Positions 1 to 5,833 are shown, counted from the stretch's first letter. The stretch is 9,545 nt of DNA from an uncultured Collinsella sp. (GCA_902494585.1 CABUUD010000073.1:1-9545), one strand, 5' to 3'. Translations and numbers: made by a program. Notes: generated by a model from the sequence alone, not told the origin.

Positions 1-62
1 CCGGCGATGGGGGCACCCATGATTCCGGTGCCGATAAATGCGACGGAGAGCTTGTTTGCCAT
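1..62 (-). CDS. NAD(P)-dependent beta-hydroxyacid dehydrogenase family protein (5' end only)
   Basis: Only the first 20 codons are inside the window. The gene starts at an ATG (62-60) preceded by an AGGAAAGG ribosome binding site about 6 nt upstream. The visible N-terminus is a beta strand running into GTGIMGAP, the glycine-rich dinucleotide-binding loop in the GxGxMGxP form. That form is typical of the 3-hydroxyisobutyrate dehydrogenase / tartronate semialdehyde reductase family, which oxidises or reduces beta-hydroxyacids with NAD(P). The family call rests on this one motif, so the substrate cannot be named. It lies 98 bp downstream of degV in the same direction. I see no clear terminator in that gap, so read-through from degV is possible. 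Confidence 0.7.
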   Translation of the reverse strand, partial: MANKLSVAFIGTGIMGAPIA

Positions 63-160
63 GAAACCTTTCCTTTTGGGTTGGGTGTTGTTACCAGGTT
101 GAATACTCGATGCCAGCGTTTGGGCTGTGAGTCGAGGGCGATTACGGACGCAGCGCTTGC

Positions 161-1114
161 CTACTGGCCGCGCACGCGGCGGGCGATGCGGTCGGAAAGC
201 GACGCCTTGTCGGCGCGGTTCTTACCCCAAAACGCGCAGCCCACCATGCCGGGGCCCACGTGCGAGCCGATGGTGGGACCCACGGAGCCGCGAATGATCG
301 TGACGTCGGCGCAACCCTCCTCCTTGCGGATGGCGGCTTCGAGCCAGTCACCATCCTTTTCGGCATCGGCCGTCATGATGGCGATGGGCATGGTGCGATC
401 GGGCACGTAGTTCTCGCGGAACGACTTGAGGATGGACTTGAGTGCCTTCTTGCGGCCGCGGTTGACGCCGATCAGCGACAGCGAGCCGGCCAGGTCGTAG
501 GAGAGCTCAGGCTTGACATCGAGCTTTGCCGTGAGCTGCGCTGCCGCGGGCGGAATGCGGCCGCCGGCAGCCAGTGCGTCGAAGCTCTCGAGCGTAAAGT
601 AGCCGTGGACGTAGGTCTTTGCCTCGTTTGCCCAATCGACCAGCTGCTTGGCGGTCAGTCCCGCCGAACGCTGGCGCACGGCCTCGAGCGCCAAGAGCGC
701 GCCGGTCGCGCAGGGCAGAGCGTTGTCGACCACGTAGAGCTCAAAGTTGGGATACTCGGCGCGCACGGCATCTGCCGCCTGGCACGCGGAGTTGTAGCTC
801 GACGACAGCGCCGAGGTAAAGCACAGGTAGACCGTGGGCGTACCCTCTTTAGCGCACTCGGTAAAGAACTCAATATAGCGACCGAGCGACACAGCCGAGG
901 TGGACACGCGGGCACCGGCGCGCATACGGTCGTAGAACTCCTTGGGCGTGATGCTCGACCAGATGTCGTCCGTACGCTCCTCGCCATCGATGATAAAGGG
1001 GAAGCCCAAGATATCGACATCGAGGTTCGCGGCGACCTCGGGGCTAAAGTCGCAGCAGGTATCGACGACGATGCGGCAGCGGTCAGAATGGCCGGTAGAT
1101 GCAGCTTTGTCCAT
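161..1114 (-). CDS. DegV family fatty-acid-binding protein
   Basis: Predicted 317-residue cytosolic protein of the DegV/FakB family. These proteins bind a fatty acid in a buried pocket; where a FakA kinase is present they present it for phosphorylation to acyl-phosphate. Family landmarks are in the right order: the opening DTCCDFSPE strand-loop (about 18-26), TSAVS (about 72-76, equivalent to the usual TSQPS), the SSSYNSA helix start (about 104-110), GGRIP (about 184-188) and the C-terminal IGSHVGPG pocket loop (about 282-289). The length is slightly above the usual 280-290. The ATG at 1114 is preferred over an in-frame TTG one codon upstream because AAGGAG sits 8 nt before it. The gene begins only 18 nt after the T-run of the hpf terminator, so expression probably depends on read-through or an unseen promoter. 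No fakA is visible here, so the kinase partner is unknown. Confidence 0.93.
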   Translation of the reverse strand: MDKAASTGHSDRCRIVVDTCCDFSPEVAANLDVDILGFPFIIDGEERTDDIWSSITPKEFYDRMRAGARVSTSAVSLGRYIEFFTECAKEGTPTVYLCFTSALSSSYNSACQAADAVRAEYPNFELYVVDNALPCATGALLALEAVRQRSAGLTAKQLVDWANEAKTYVHGYFTLESFDALAAGGRIPPAAAQLTAKLDVKPELSYDLAGSLSLIGVNRGRKKALKSILKSFRENYVPDRTMPIAIMTADAEKDGDWLEAAIRKEEGCADVTIIRGSVGPTIGSHVGPGMVGCAFWGKNRADKASLSDRIARRVRGQ

Positions 1115-1132
1115 CAAAGCGACTCCTTACGT

Positions 1133-1165
1133 AAAAAAGGCGGCCACCCGCATGGGATGGCCGCC
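1133..1165 (-). terminator. Intrinsic terminator after hpf
   Basis: Read on the minus strand, an 8-bp perfect stem (GGCGGCCA at 1165-1158 with TGGCCGCC at 1146-1139) is extended by three G-C pairs inside the loop. It is followed at once by six Ts (1138-1133). It lies 29 nt after the hpf stop codon, as expected for a rho-independent terminator, and only 18 nt before the degV start. Confidence 0.88.
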
Positions 1166-1168
1166 AGC

Positions 1169-1190
1169 CGTTAACTCATGCAAGTTAACG
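1169..1190. repeat. Small inverted repeat between hpf stop and its terminator
   Basis: CGTTAAC (1169-1175) and GTTAACG (1184-1190) form a perfect 7-bp inverted repeat around an 8-nt loop, immediately before the hpf terminator. It could be a short 3'-UTR stem or a protein site. No function can be assigned. Confidence 0.4.
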
Positions 1191-1194
1191 TATT

Positions 1195-1779
1195 TTACTC
1201 GTCAAGTGTTTCGATGCGGGGCTTGATGATGCCATATCCACCATTCTTACGGTGATACACCACATTGATGAGGCCAGTCGTCGCGTTCTCGAACACGTAG
1301 AAGTCGTGGCCGAGCAGATCGGTCTGCACCAGCGCCTGCTCCTCAGTCATCGGGGTGACGTCGATAACCTTCTCGCGGACGAGCAGGTCGTCCTCTTCCT
1401 CGGGCAGCAGCAGGTCGGCCAGATCCTCGACGCGCTCGACCGGCGCGACATCCGCGGCGCTGGCACCGCCCTGGCGGTTGTCCACGACCTTGGTCTTGAA
1501 CTTGCGCAGCTGGCGGGTGACCTTATCGGCGGAGAGGTCGATGGCGGCGTACATATCTGCACCGTGCTCGGCAACGCGAATCACCGAACCGCGGGCACGA
1601 ACCGTAACCTCGACGATTGCCGGGTTGGGGTTCGAGGGGTTCTTCTCATAGCGAAGTACAACGTCGACCGTCATGGGCTCGATATCGAAAACCTTGAGCG
1701 CCTCGCCGATCTTCTCATCCACATGCGCACGCAGAGCATCGGTTACCGTCGTCTTGCGTCCAGAAACCTTGATATCCAT
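1195..1779 (-). CDS. hpf: Long-form ribosome hibernation-promoting factor HPF (RaiA/YfiA family)
   Basis: 194-residue protein with two domains. Residues 1-100 are the ribosome-binding beta-alpha-beta fold, opening MDIKVSGRK and containing a conserved basic helix (VTRQLRKFKTK, about 87-97). It binds the 30S decoding region and blocks tRNA and mRNA sites. A linker rich in Glu and Asp (about 118-135) leads to the C-terminal dimerisation domain (about 137-190), with MTEEQALVQTDLLGHDFYVF and a VVYHRKNGGYGIIKP end. That domain marks long HPF, which joins two 70S ribosomes into 100S particles in stationary phase. The ATG at 1779 is chosen over an in-frame start 60 nt upstream because it begins the conserved domain and has GGAG about 8 nt before it. 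It appears to have its own leader and terminator. A candidate upstream hairpin is listed separately. Confidence 0.95.
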   Translation of the reverse strand: MDIKVSGRKTTVTDALRAHVDEKIGEALKVFDIEPMTVDVVLRYEKNPSNPNPAIVEVTVRARGSVIRVAEHGADMYAAIDLSADKVTRQLRKFKTKVVDNRQGGASAADVAPVERVEDLADLLLPEEEDDLLVREKVIDVTPMTEEQALVQTDLLGHDFYVFENATTGLINVVYHRKNGGYGIIKPRIETLDE

Positions 1780-1900
1780 ACGTGGCTCCAATCTGCCTCG
1801 GGGACTTACTGTACTGGCTATGTACCCATTGCCGTGCATTTAATCACGCGGATTCCTAAAGACCCGAATAACGATTGCTTGATACCGCATACCGAAGTCT

Positions 1901-1924
1901 CGCACTTTTCTGTGGCAAAGTGCG
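1901..1924. repeat. Perfect 8-bp inverted repeat in the hpf upstream region
   Basis: CGCACTTT (1901-1908) and AAAGTGCG (1917-1924) are perfect inverted copies around the 8-nt loop TCTGTGGC, about 120 nt upstream of the hpf start. Just downstream on the minus strand is GCGGTATCAA (TATCAA at 1884-1879), a weak -10-like element with no good -35 box. The symmetry and position would suit an operator or a leader hairpin of hpf, but no regulator can be named. Nothing else that I can interpret lies between 1780 and 1996. Confidence 0.4.
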
Positions 1925-1996
1925 CTATAGGAGGGGGCCGGCCGCTTTGTATTTGGTCCCGAAAATTGGCTTTGACCTGCTGGTTTTATTGGGATG

Positions 1997-2030
1997 AAAA
2001 AGCCGGGCTCCCCCATCGGGGAAGCCCGGC
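1997..2030 (-). terminator. Intrinsic terminator after the solute-binding lipoprotein gene
   Basis: On the minus strand, GCCGGGCT (2030-2023) pairs perfectly with AGCCCGGC (2009-2002). Four more G-C pairs continue beyond one mismatch, and five Ts follow (2001-1997). It lies about 66 nt after the stop codon of the upstream gene. Confidence 0.88.
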
Positions 2031-2053
2031 AGTGCGTGTTGAAACCGTGAAGA

Positions 2054-2082
2054 GGTGTCCTTTCCAACGTATAGGAGACACC
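2054..2082 (-). repeat. Weak hairpin in the 3' UTR of the lipoprotein gene
   Basis: GGTGTC (2082-2077 on the minus strand) pairs with GACACC (2059-2054) around a 17-nt loop, between the stop codon at 2097 and the main terminator. It has no T-run, so it is not itself a terminator. It may be an mRNA 3'-end structure or chance. Confidence 0.3.
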
Positions 2083-2096
2083 ACCCCTAGCAATAA

Positions 2097-3104
2097 CTAG
2101 CTATTGAGTTTGTTAATGTCGTCGTCGGTGATGGCGCCTTCCTGGCTGGACGATTTGTCCTCGGAGGATGCGGTCTCATTGTCGGAATCGGAGGACTCGC
2201 TGCCGGAGGACGTGGTCTCACTGGACTCAGAGTCACCCGGCTGCACGCTAGCGCCCGAAACCGTCTTAGTGGTGAGGTCGTAGGGCATCCTGCCATACCA
2301 GACGCAGTGGACTGCCTCGAGTGTACCGTCGACCGTGATGTCGTCGAGGGCATCGCTCACGGCACGGCACAGTTCGTCATTGGACGAGAGGCCCGCAACA
2401 CCAAGCGTCGAGGGCGCCTCGAGCGCACCGACATAGGAGACCTCGCTCATCAGGCGTGCAAGGTAGCCGCCGGCCGTGGAGTCGCAGATCACATAGTCGA
2501 CCTCGCCGGACTCGAGCGCCTCAAAGCACTCGTTGATGTTGGAGTAGGTCTTTTGGTTGGCGGTGATGCTCTGCTTAGCAAGCGCCTCCTGCGAGGCCGA
2601 GGACATCTGAACGCCCAGGGTGGACGTGTTAAGGGTATCGGTGGAAACGCTTAGCGACCCACCATCGCTAGTTTTACCGAACACGGAAGTGGCATCGTAC
2701 AGGCAGGTGCCGAGCGAGCTAATGTCCCCGTCCGTGGAGTTAATCTCGCCGATAAAGATATCGGCCTTTTTGTCGCCGAGCGCGGAACCTGCCGAGGACG
2801 CATCGACAAAGGCGACCTTAAGGCCCATGCGGCTTGCGAGGGCGCGGGCGGCGTCAACCGCATACCCCGTGAGCTCGCCGTCGGCGTCCTGCATGGCCTG
2901 CGGCGCATCGGAAGTATCGAGGGCGACCGTCAGGGTTCCGGGAGTGACCAGGGCGTCGTCCGACACCGCCGGCGTGACGGTCTCGTACTCGATCTGGTCG
3001 ATCGTGGGAGTCGTGAACGTAGACAGCGGGTTGAACGCGCATCCGCTCAGGCCCAAAACGGCGATGACCGCTGCGGTCCCAGCACCTAACCGAGCCGCGT
3101 GCAT
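2097..3104 (-). CDS. Orphan solute-binding lipoprotein (family 3-like, amino-acid-binding type)
   Basis: 335-residue predicted exported lipoprotein. The N-terminus has one Arg, a hydrophobic stretch and the lipobox LSGC, putting the lipidated cysteine at residue 22. Residues about 55-275 resemble the two-lobed periplasmic-binding fold: an opening GTLTVALDTSDAPQ strand, the DGELTGYAVDAARAL segment typical of family 3, ADIFIGE, and VDYVICDSTAGGYL (second-lobe hinge). The arginine that usually grips the amino-acid carboxylate (a T-x-x-R segment after the ADIFIGE strand) is not seen; the stretch reads NSTDGDISSLG. The last 50 or so residues are a Ser/Asp/Glu-rich disordered tail, unusual for this family. 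No permease or ATPase gene adjoins it. The start at 3104 has GAGGGG 7 nt upstream. An ATG at 3122 would add six residues, and the frame stays open to 3512, so a longer N-terminus is not excluded. Ligand unknown. Confidence 0.82.
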   Translation of the reverse strand: MHAARLGAGTAAVIAVLGLSGCAFNPLSTFTTPTIDQIEYETVTPAVSDDALVTPGTLTVALDTSDAPQAMQDADGELTGYAVDAARALASRMGLKVAFVDASSAGSALGDKKADIFIGEINSTDGDISSLGTCLYDATSVFGKTSDGGSLSVSTDTLNTSTLGVQMSSASQEALAKQSITANQKTYSNINECFEALESGEVDYVICDSTAGGYLARLMSEVSYVGALEAPSTLGVAGLSSNDELCRAVSDALDDITVDGTLEAVHCVWYGRMPYDLTTKTVSGASVQPGDSESSETTSSGSESSDSDNETASSEDKSSSQEGAITDDDINKLNS

Positions 3105-3447
3105 CAAGCTGCCCCTCACCATGTCCACTACCCTGCCTTCTGTGTCGTATACGATCCGTGCGTTGCGCGGAATATCAGGTTGTTCCCACCAGCTGACCTG
3201 GTATTTGACCCCACACTTGCGCACCGGGGTGTTTGCTCGGGAGGCCGCAGCCACCTTCACGACTGACCCGCTCGCCCGCGAGGCGGTATTGCCCCAAAGA
3301 AAGTAGAACGGACGGTGCGGCTTACATCTAGGACGCGCCATGATCGCGCCGCGCGCACGCGGTCGCTTACGTGGATCCCTTTGACCGCGTCTGTCTTGGA
3401 CTAGGACGGGCATTTCGTCCGTCCGCAACCACAGCCTGGCAGGAACG
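3105..3447 (-). other. Long structured leader, open in frame with the lipoprotein gene
   Basis: From the predicted transcription start near 3447 to the lipoprotein start codon are about 340 nt with no recognised gene. The stretch has several inverted pairs, including GGACGG/CCGTCC near the 5' end (3405-3425) and the 8-bp pair at 3357-3364/3383-3390. The downstream reading frame is also open throughout, with an ATG at 3341 that would add about 79 residues. That ATG has no convincing ribosome binding site, and the frame uses rare arginine codons (AGA, AGG, CGA). I looked for conserved RNase P RNA, tmRNA and common riboswitch signatures and found none. It may be a structured 5' UTR, an unknown small RNA, or an N-terminal extension. 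Confidence 0.45.
3357..3390 (-). repeat. 8-bp perfect inverted repeat in the lipoprotein leader
   Basis: ACGCGGTC (3357-3364) and GACCGCGT (3383-3390) are perfect inverted copies around 18 nt. In the minus-strand transcript they would form a GC-rich stem about 60 nt after the predicted start. Confidence 0.45.
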
Positions 3448-3453
3448 TAGCGC

Positions 3454-3482
3454 ATTATAGCTAAGTTCAAGCTAAAGTTTAA
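3454..3482 (-). promoter_or_regulatory. Sigma-70-type promoter for the lipoprotein leader
   Basis: On the minus strand there is a consensus -10 box TATAAT (3459-3454). Exactly 17 nt upstream is TTAAAC (3482-3477), a partial match to the -35 consensus. Transcription would start near 3447. The surroundings are AT-rich compared with the genes. Confidence 0.65.
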
Positions 3483-3554
3483 GGTTAGGGGCGTCATTCG
3501 CACCGTGAGCACAGATTTTGCAGGTCGGAGCGGACCATTCGTGCCCCAATGAAG

Positions 3555-3602
3555 CCCGGAGCTCCCCTACGGGGAGCTCCGGGGCACCCGTCTCAGGGTG
3601 CC
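3555..3602 (-). terminator. Tandem GC-rich hairpins after the nuclease-like gene
   Basis: Two adjoining stems. One is a 13-bp perfect stem with a 3-nt loop (3555-3567 with 3571-3583). The other is a 7-bp stem, GGCACCC (3583-3589) with GGGTGCC (3596-3602); the two share one base. Neither strand has a proper T-run: the minus strand continues GCTTCATT after the strong stem. It most likely stops or insulates transcripts from the comF operon before the promoter at 3482-3454, but rho-independent activity is uncertain. Confidence 0.6.
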
Positions 3603-3603
3603 G

Positions 3604-3820
3604 TGGCCAAAAAATAGCAAATATGAGTACTGTTACCAATTTAGTAGCAGACAATTTTGGCCTCTCGGACAGATTTTGCGCTCAGTGTCGCCAACCTGAT
3701 GCTTAGTTATTCTACATTTGTTTATTATCTTCTTACTTTACGACGCCTCCGAGTCCTAAATTCCTTGATTTTGCTGTTACTGATTTAGTGACAGTACTCA
3801 TATTTGCCATATTTTGGCCA
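3604..3820. repeat. 217-bp element bounded by 47-nt imperfect inverted repeats
   Basis: The arm at 3604-3650 and the reverse complement of the arm at 3774-3820 match at 40 of 47 positions, with a 17-nt identical core GCAAATATGAGTACTGT. Both arms begin TGGCCAAAA and end with CAG. Within each arm, CTGTTAC and a matching GTnnCAG (GTAGCAG or GTGACAG) form a small 7-bp stem around a 7-nt AT-rich loop, with one G-T wobble when read on the plus strand. The 123-bp centre is AT-rich and holds no plausible gene. No target-site duplication was found at the ends. It could be a MITE-like or REP-like repeat. The outer arms could also fold into one long stem. Copy number in the genome cannot be judged here. 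Confidence 0.7.
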
Positions 3821-3854
3821 GGGCATATGATTAACCCCTTATTTTCGACGCGAA

Positions 3855-4964
3855 TTAGGCCGGCTTAAGCCCAAAACACGCCCGCAGCGTGTTAAGCAAC
3901 GCCTCTTGCTTCTTCCTGCGGGCATCGACACGATTCCGGTACCGCTTTCGCATACGCTGGTGGATGCGCCATGCGAGCGCTTCCATCGCTTCCATGTCGC
4001 AGAGCATTTCGTTGTTGACCGTCGCGACCTCGATTCCCATAGTAATCAAGCCCGTGTTGCGTTTTTCATCATGGATACGTCCCCTCCGGGAGGAATGGCC
4101 CAGCTCACCGTTGTATTCCAGGTCAAACCGGGCTGCCTCCTGATACGCATCGCAAACTGCATGCGGCATCCCCGAGATTGCCTGCGCGCGGTCATCGAAC
4201 TCGATCTTGTAGTCGGTCTTAAAGGGACCGCAGGCAAATCCGCCATAGGAAAACGGAAGCGAAAACAGAGCGAGCATGATGCACTCCATGGGTGAGCGCA
4301 GGTTTTCCGACAGATAGGGGCACAGGCACAGCAGCTGTTTGGCCACATTCCCCTTGCATGCCGCAAGGTAATCTGCCAGGCGATCGGGCGTCAGCACCGG
4401 CTCGACTTCAAAGTAGCCCACGTCTGCCGGTTGGTCCTTGTCCTTTGCAAGTCTATTCGCAACAGGCGAGGTATAGGGAGGTAGATACTTCCCGCGATCG
4501 CTCAGTGAAATCTTGGAACACAGTTCCTGGGCCAGGGCAAACGCCTGGATACAGCCGACCTCGCGGGCGACGGCAACACAAAGGGCCTCGGGAGATAGGC
4601 TGTACACCCCCGGTTCCACCTCTAGAATCGAGCCGGCAGGCAACCCGGAACACACGGACCAGCCCACGCCAGGCATGCGGCGGCGCTGCGCCGCAGATCC
4701 CACCAGCAAGCACAGATCTTCTTGCACCTCGCCGCTTTTGGCTCCAATTCGCACCAGGTCGGAAAGATAAATATCCTCGGTCGAAGGCGATGACGTACAC
4801 AGCACGCGGCGCTCCTCCTCGGGCTCAAGGTCCTTCCAGCCGATGTAGCCCATCTGCCGGCGCTCGGCTCGAATCATACGCAACGCCGAGGCGCCCGTCA
4901 GGATCACGGAAGCCGCTAGCTGCTCTTTTGTCGGTTTGTTGCACTGCCTGATTGTTACCGCCAC
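3855..4964 (-). CDS. AbiEi-like / DUF559-type PD-(D/E)XK-like protein of unknown role
   Basis: 369-residue predicted cytosolic protein, named from motif resemblance rather than a search. The N-terminal part (about 10-50) looks like the short helical segment of AbiEi-type proteins (ILTGASALRMIRAERRQMGY). Residues about 80-165 carry the middle-domain pattern LCLLVGSAAQRRRMPG...LPAGSI...GVYSLSPEALCV. A segment at about 224-245 (SPMECIMLALFSLPFSYGGF) precedes a nuclease-like core: FDLEYNGELGH (280-290), then DEKR (299-302) and GIEVATV. This resembles E-x-D-G...H...D-x-x-R of DUF559/Vsr-like folds, but Asn replaces the usual Asp in EYDG, so catalysis is doubtful. The C-terminus is strongly basic. 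The GTG start at 4964 has AGGGG 8 nt upstream, overlapping the comF stop; an earlier TTG at 4982 has no such site. It appears co-transcribed with comF. By eye it is somewhat less GC-rich than its neighbours. Defence, antitoxin and DNA-processing roles are all speculative. Confidence 0.6.
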   Translation of the reverse strand: MAVTIRQCNKPTKEQLAASVILTGASALRMIRAERRQMGYIGWKDLEPEEERRVLCTSSPSTEDIYLSDLVRIGAKSGEVQEDLCLLVGSAAQRRRMPGVGWSVCSGLPAGSILEVEPGVYSLSPEALCVAVAREVGCIQAFALAQELCSKISLSDRGKYLPPYTSPVANRLAKDKDQPADVGYFEVEPVLTPDRLADYLAACKGNVAKQLLCLCPYLSENLRSPMECIMLALFSLPFSYGGFACGPFKTDYKIEFDDRAQAISGMPHAVCDAYQEAARFDLEYNGELGHSSRRGRIHDEKRNTGLITMGIEVATVNNEMLCDMEAMEALAWRIHQRMRKRYRNRVDARRKKQEALLNTLRACFGLKPA

Positions 4965-4975
4965 ACGAATCACCC

Positions 4976-5782
4976 CTACCAAACGCGTGCGATAGCGAGG
5001 CCATCAACGGCTGCGGCACCGGCGCGCTTGAGTTCCGCCGAAGCCGCGGCCATCGTCGCGCCCGTGGTGATAACGTCATCGATAAGCAGCAGGCGGCGGC
5101 CGTGCACGTCCTCAACCGTCTCATACATGCCTTGGGCACGCTCGCGGCGCTCCTCACGACCGAGTTCGCGCTGGTCGCCATGGCCGTACTTGACCAGGGC
5201 GTCCAGCAACGGCACGCCCGACAGCTCGCAAAATGGGCGCGCAGTGGCCTCCATATGATCGAAACCACGCCGCCGAAACGCTGCCGCCGTCGCAGGCACA
5301 AACACCACCGCATCCGCACCGGACAGCACACCTCCATAGCGATCGGGCGCTACGACCTGGGCATGCAGGGCGGTGTCGTAGAGCAGCTCCGCCAGATACG
5401 GAGCCAGACGTCGCTCGCCCGCATCCTTGTACGCTTTAATGATGCGCGGCAGCGGATGCGCATAGACGGCGCACGCCAGGCAGCGGTCGAGCGCCTCCGC
5501 CATTGCCGAAGACGTGCCCTCGACCGAACACTCAGTGCACAGCAAATCCCCAAACGGGGCGCCACATCGGGTGCAGCTATGACGTGGGTCGATGAGCGTG
5601 AGCGCGGCCAGGCAGTCTTGGCAAATAAGCGCACCGGCGCGCTCGCAGCCGGTACATCGTGTTGGCGACAATGCCTCGAGCGCCTCGTACGTCGCGCGCT
5701 CGGCAAACGGTAGCAATTCGTCCGCAAACGGTAGGGCACCAGCACTCTGCAGACGGCTCAATATGTTCAGATGGCTCTTCAA
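4976..5782 (-). CDS. comF: ComF family phosphoribosyltransferase-like competence protein
   Basis: 268-residue cytosolic protein. ComF proteins help bring incoming single-stranded DNA into the cell during transformation. The N-terminal third has cysteine pairs suited to zinc binding: C43-x2-C46, C54-x2-C57, C70-x2-C73 and C82-x2-C85. The phosphoribosyltransferase-like part follows, with FVPATAAAFRRRGFDHME (about 161-178) and the PRPP-binding loop LLLIDDVITTGAT (231-243). No early ATG exists. A TTG at 5782 is chosen because AGGAGG-like AGGGAGGG lies about 7 nt upstream, giving the full zinc-finger region. That ribosome binding site is buried in a perfect hairpin, listed separately. The gene is about 100 bp downstream of ricT and 11 nt upstream of the nuclease-like gene. 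Other late-competence genes are not in the window. Confidence 0.92.
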   Translation of the reverse strand: MKSHLNILSRLQSAGALPFADELLPFAERATYEALEALSPTRCTGCERAGALICQDCLAALTLIDPRHSCTRCGAPFGDLLCTECSVEGTSSAMAEALDRCLACAVYAHPLPRIIKAYKDAGERRLAPYLAELLYDTALHAQVVAPDRYGGVLSGADAVVFVPATAAAFRRRGFDHMEATARPFCELSGVPLLDALVKYGHGDQRELGREERRERAQGMYETVEDVHGRRLLLIDDVITTGATMAAASAELKRAGAAAVDGLAIARVW

Positions 5783-5785
5783 GAC

Positions 5786-5821
5786 ACAACCCTCCCTACG
5801 CTCGATCGCAGGGAGGGTTGT
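5786..5821 (-). promoter_or_regulatory. Hairpin sequestering the comF ribosome binding site
   Basis: On the minus strand, ACAACCCTCCCT (5821-5810) is followed by a 12-nt loop and its perfect complement AGGGAGGGTTGT (5797-5786), then GTC and the TTG start codon of comF. The 3' arm is the Shine-Dalgarno sequence itself, and the 5' arm is an anti-Shine-Dalgarno. It might instead, or also, end ricT transcripts, but no T-run follows (GTCTTGAAG). Confidence 0.65.
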
Positions 5822-5833
5822 TGATTCGGCGCT

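Noticed and set aside
260..1174. Long plus-strand open frame (304 codons) opposite degV
   Set aside because: It is the antisense shadow of a clear DegV gene in GC-rich DNA, with no ribosome binding site and no recognisable domain.
1840..2067. Minus-strand frame of 75 codons between the lipoprotein gene and hpf
   Set aside because: It spans the intrinsic terminator at 1997-2030 and the inverted repeat at 1901-1924, and has no usable ribosome binding site.
1252..2100. Plus-strand open frame (282 codons) opposite hpf and its upstream region
   Set aside because: It mirrors hpf codons, then crosses an upstream region and a terminator. No family features.
3105..3447. RNase P RNA, tmRNA or a known riboswitch in the leader
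   Set aside because: None of the conserved sequence blocks of these RNAs was found on either strand.
3472..3654. Minus-strand frame of 60 codons in the intergenic repeat region, and a similar plus-strand one at 3518-3706
   Set aside because: Both are made of the inverted-repeat arm and the tandem hairpins, so the codons reflect structure rather than protein.
4292..4951. Plus-strand frame of 219 codons opposite the nuclease-like gene
   Set aside because: Composition is rich in Pro, Arg, Ser and Gly, typical of an antisense frame, and the minus-strand frame has ordered motifs and a ribosome binding site.
5786..5821. Ordinary rho-independent terminator for ricT
   Set aside because: The stem is strong but neither strand has a T-run after it, so the ribosome-binding-site hairpin is the better explanation. 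A dual role is not excluded.
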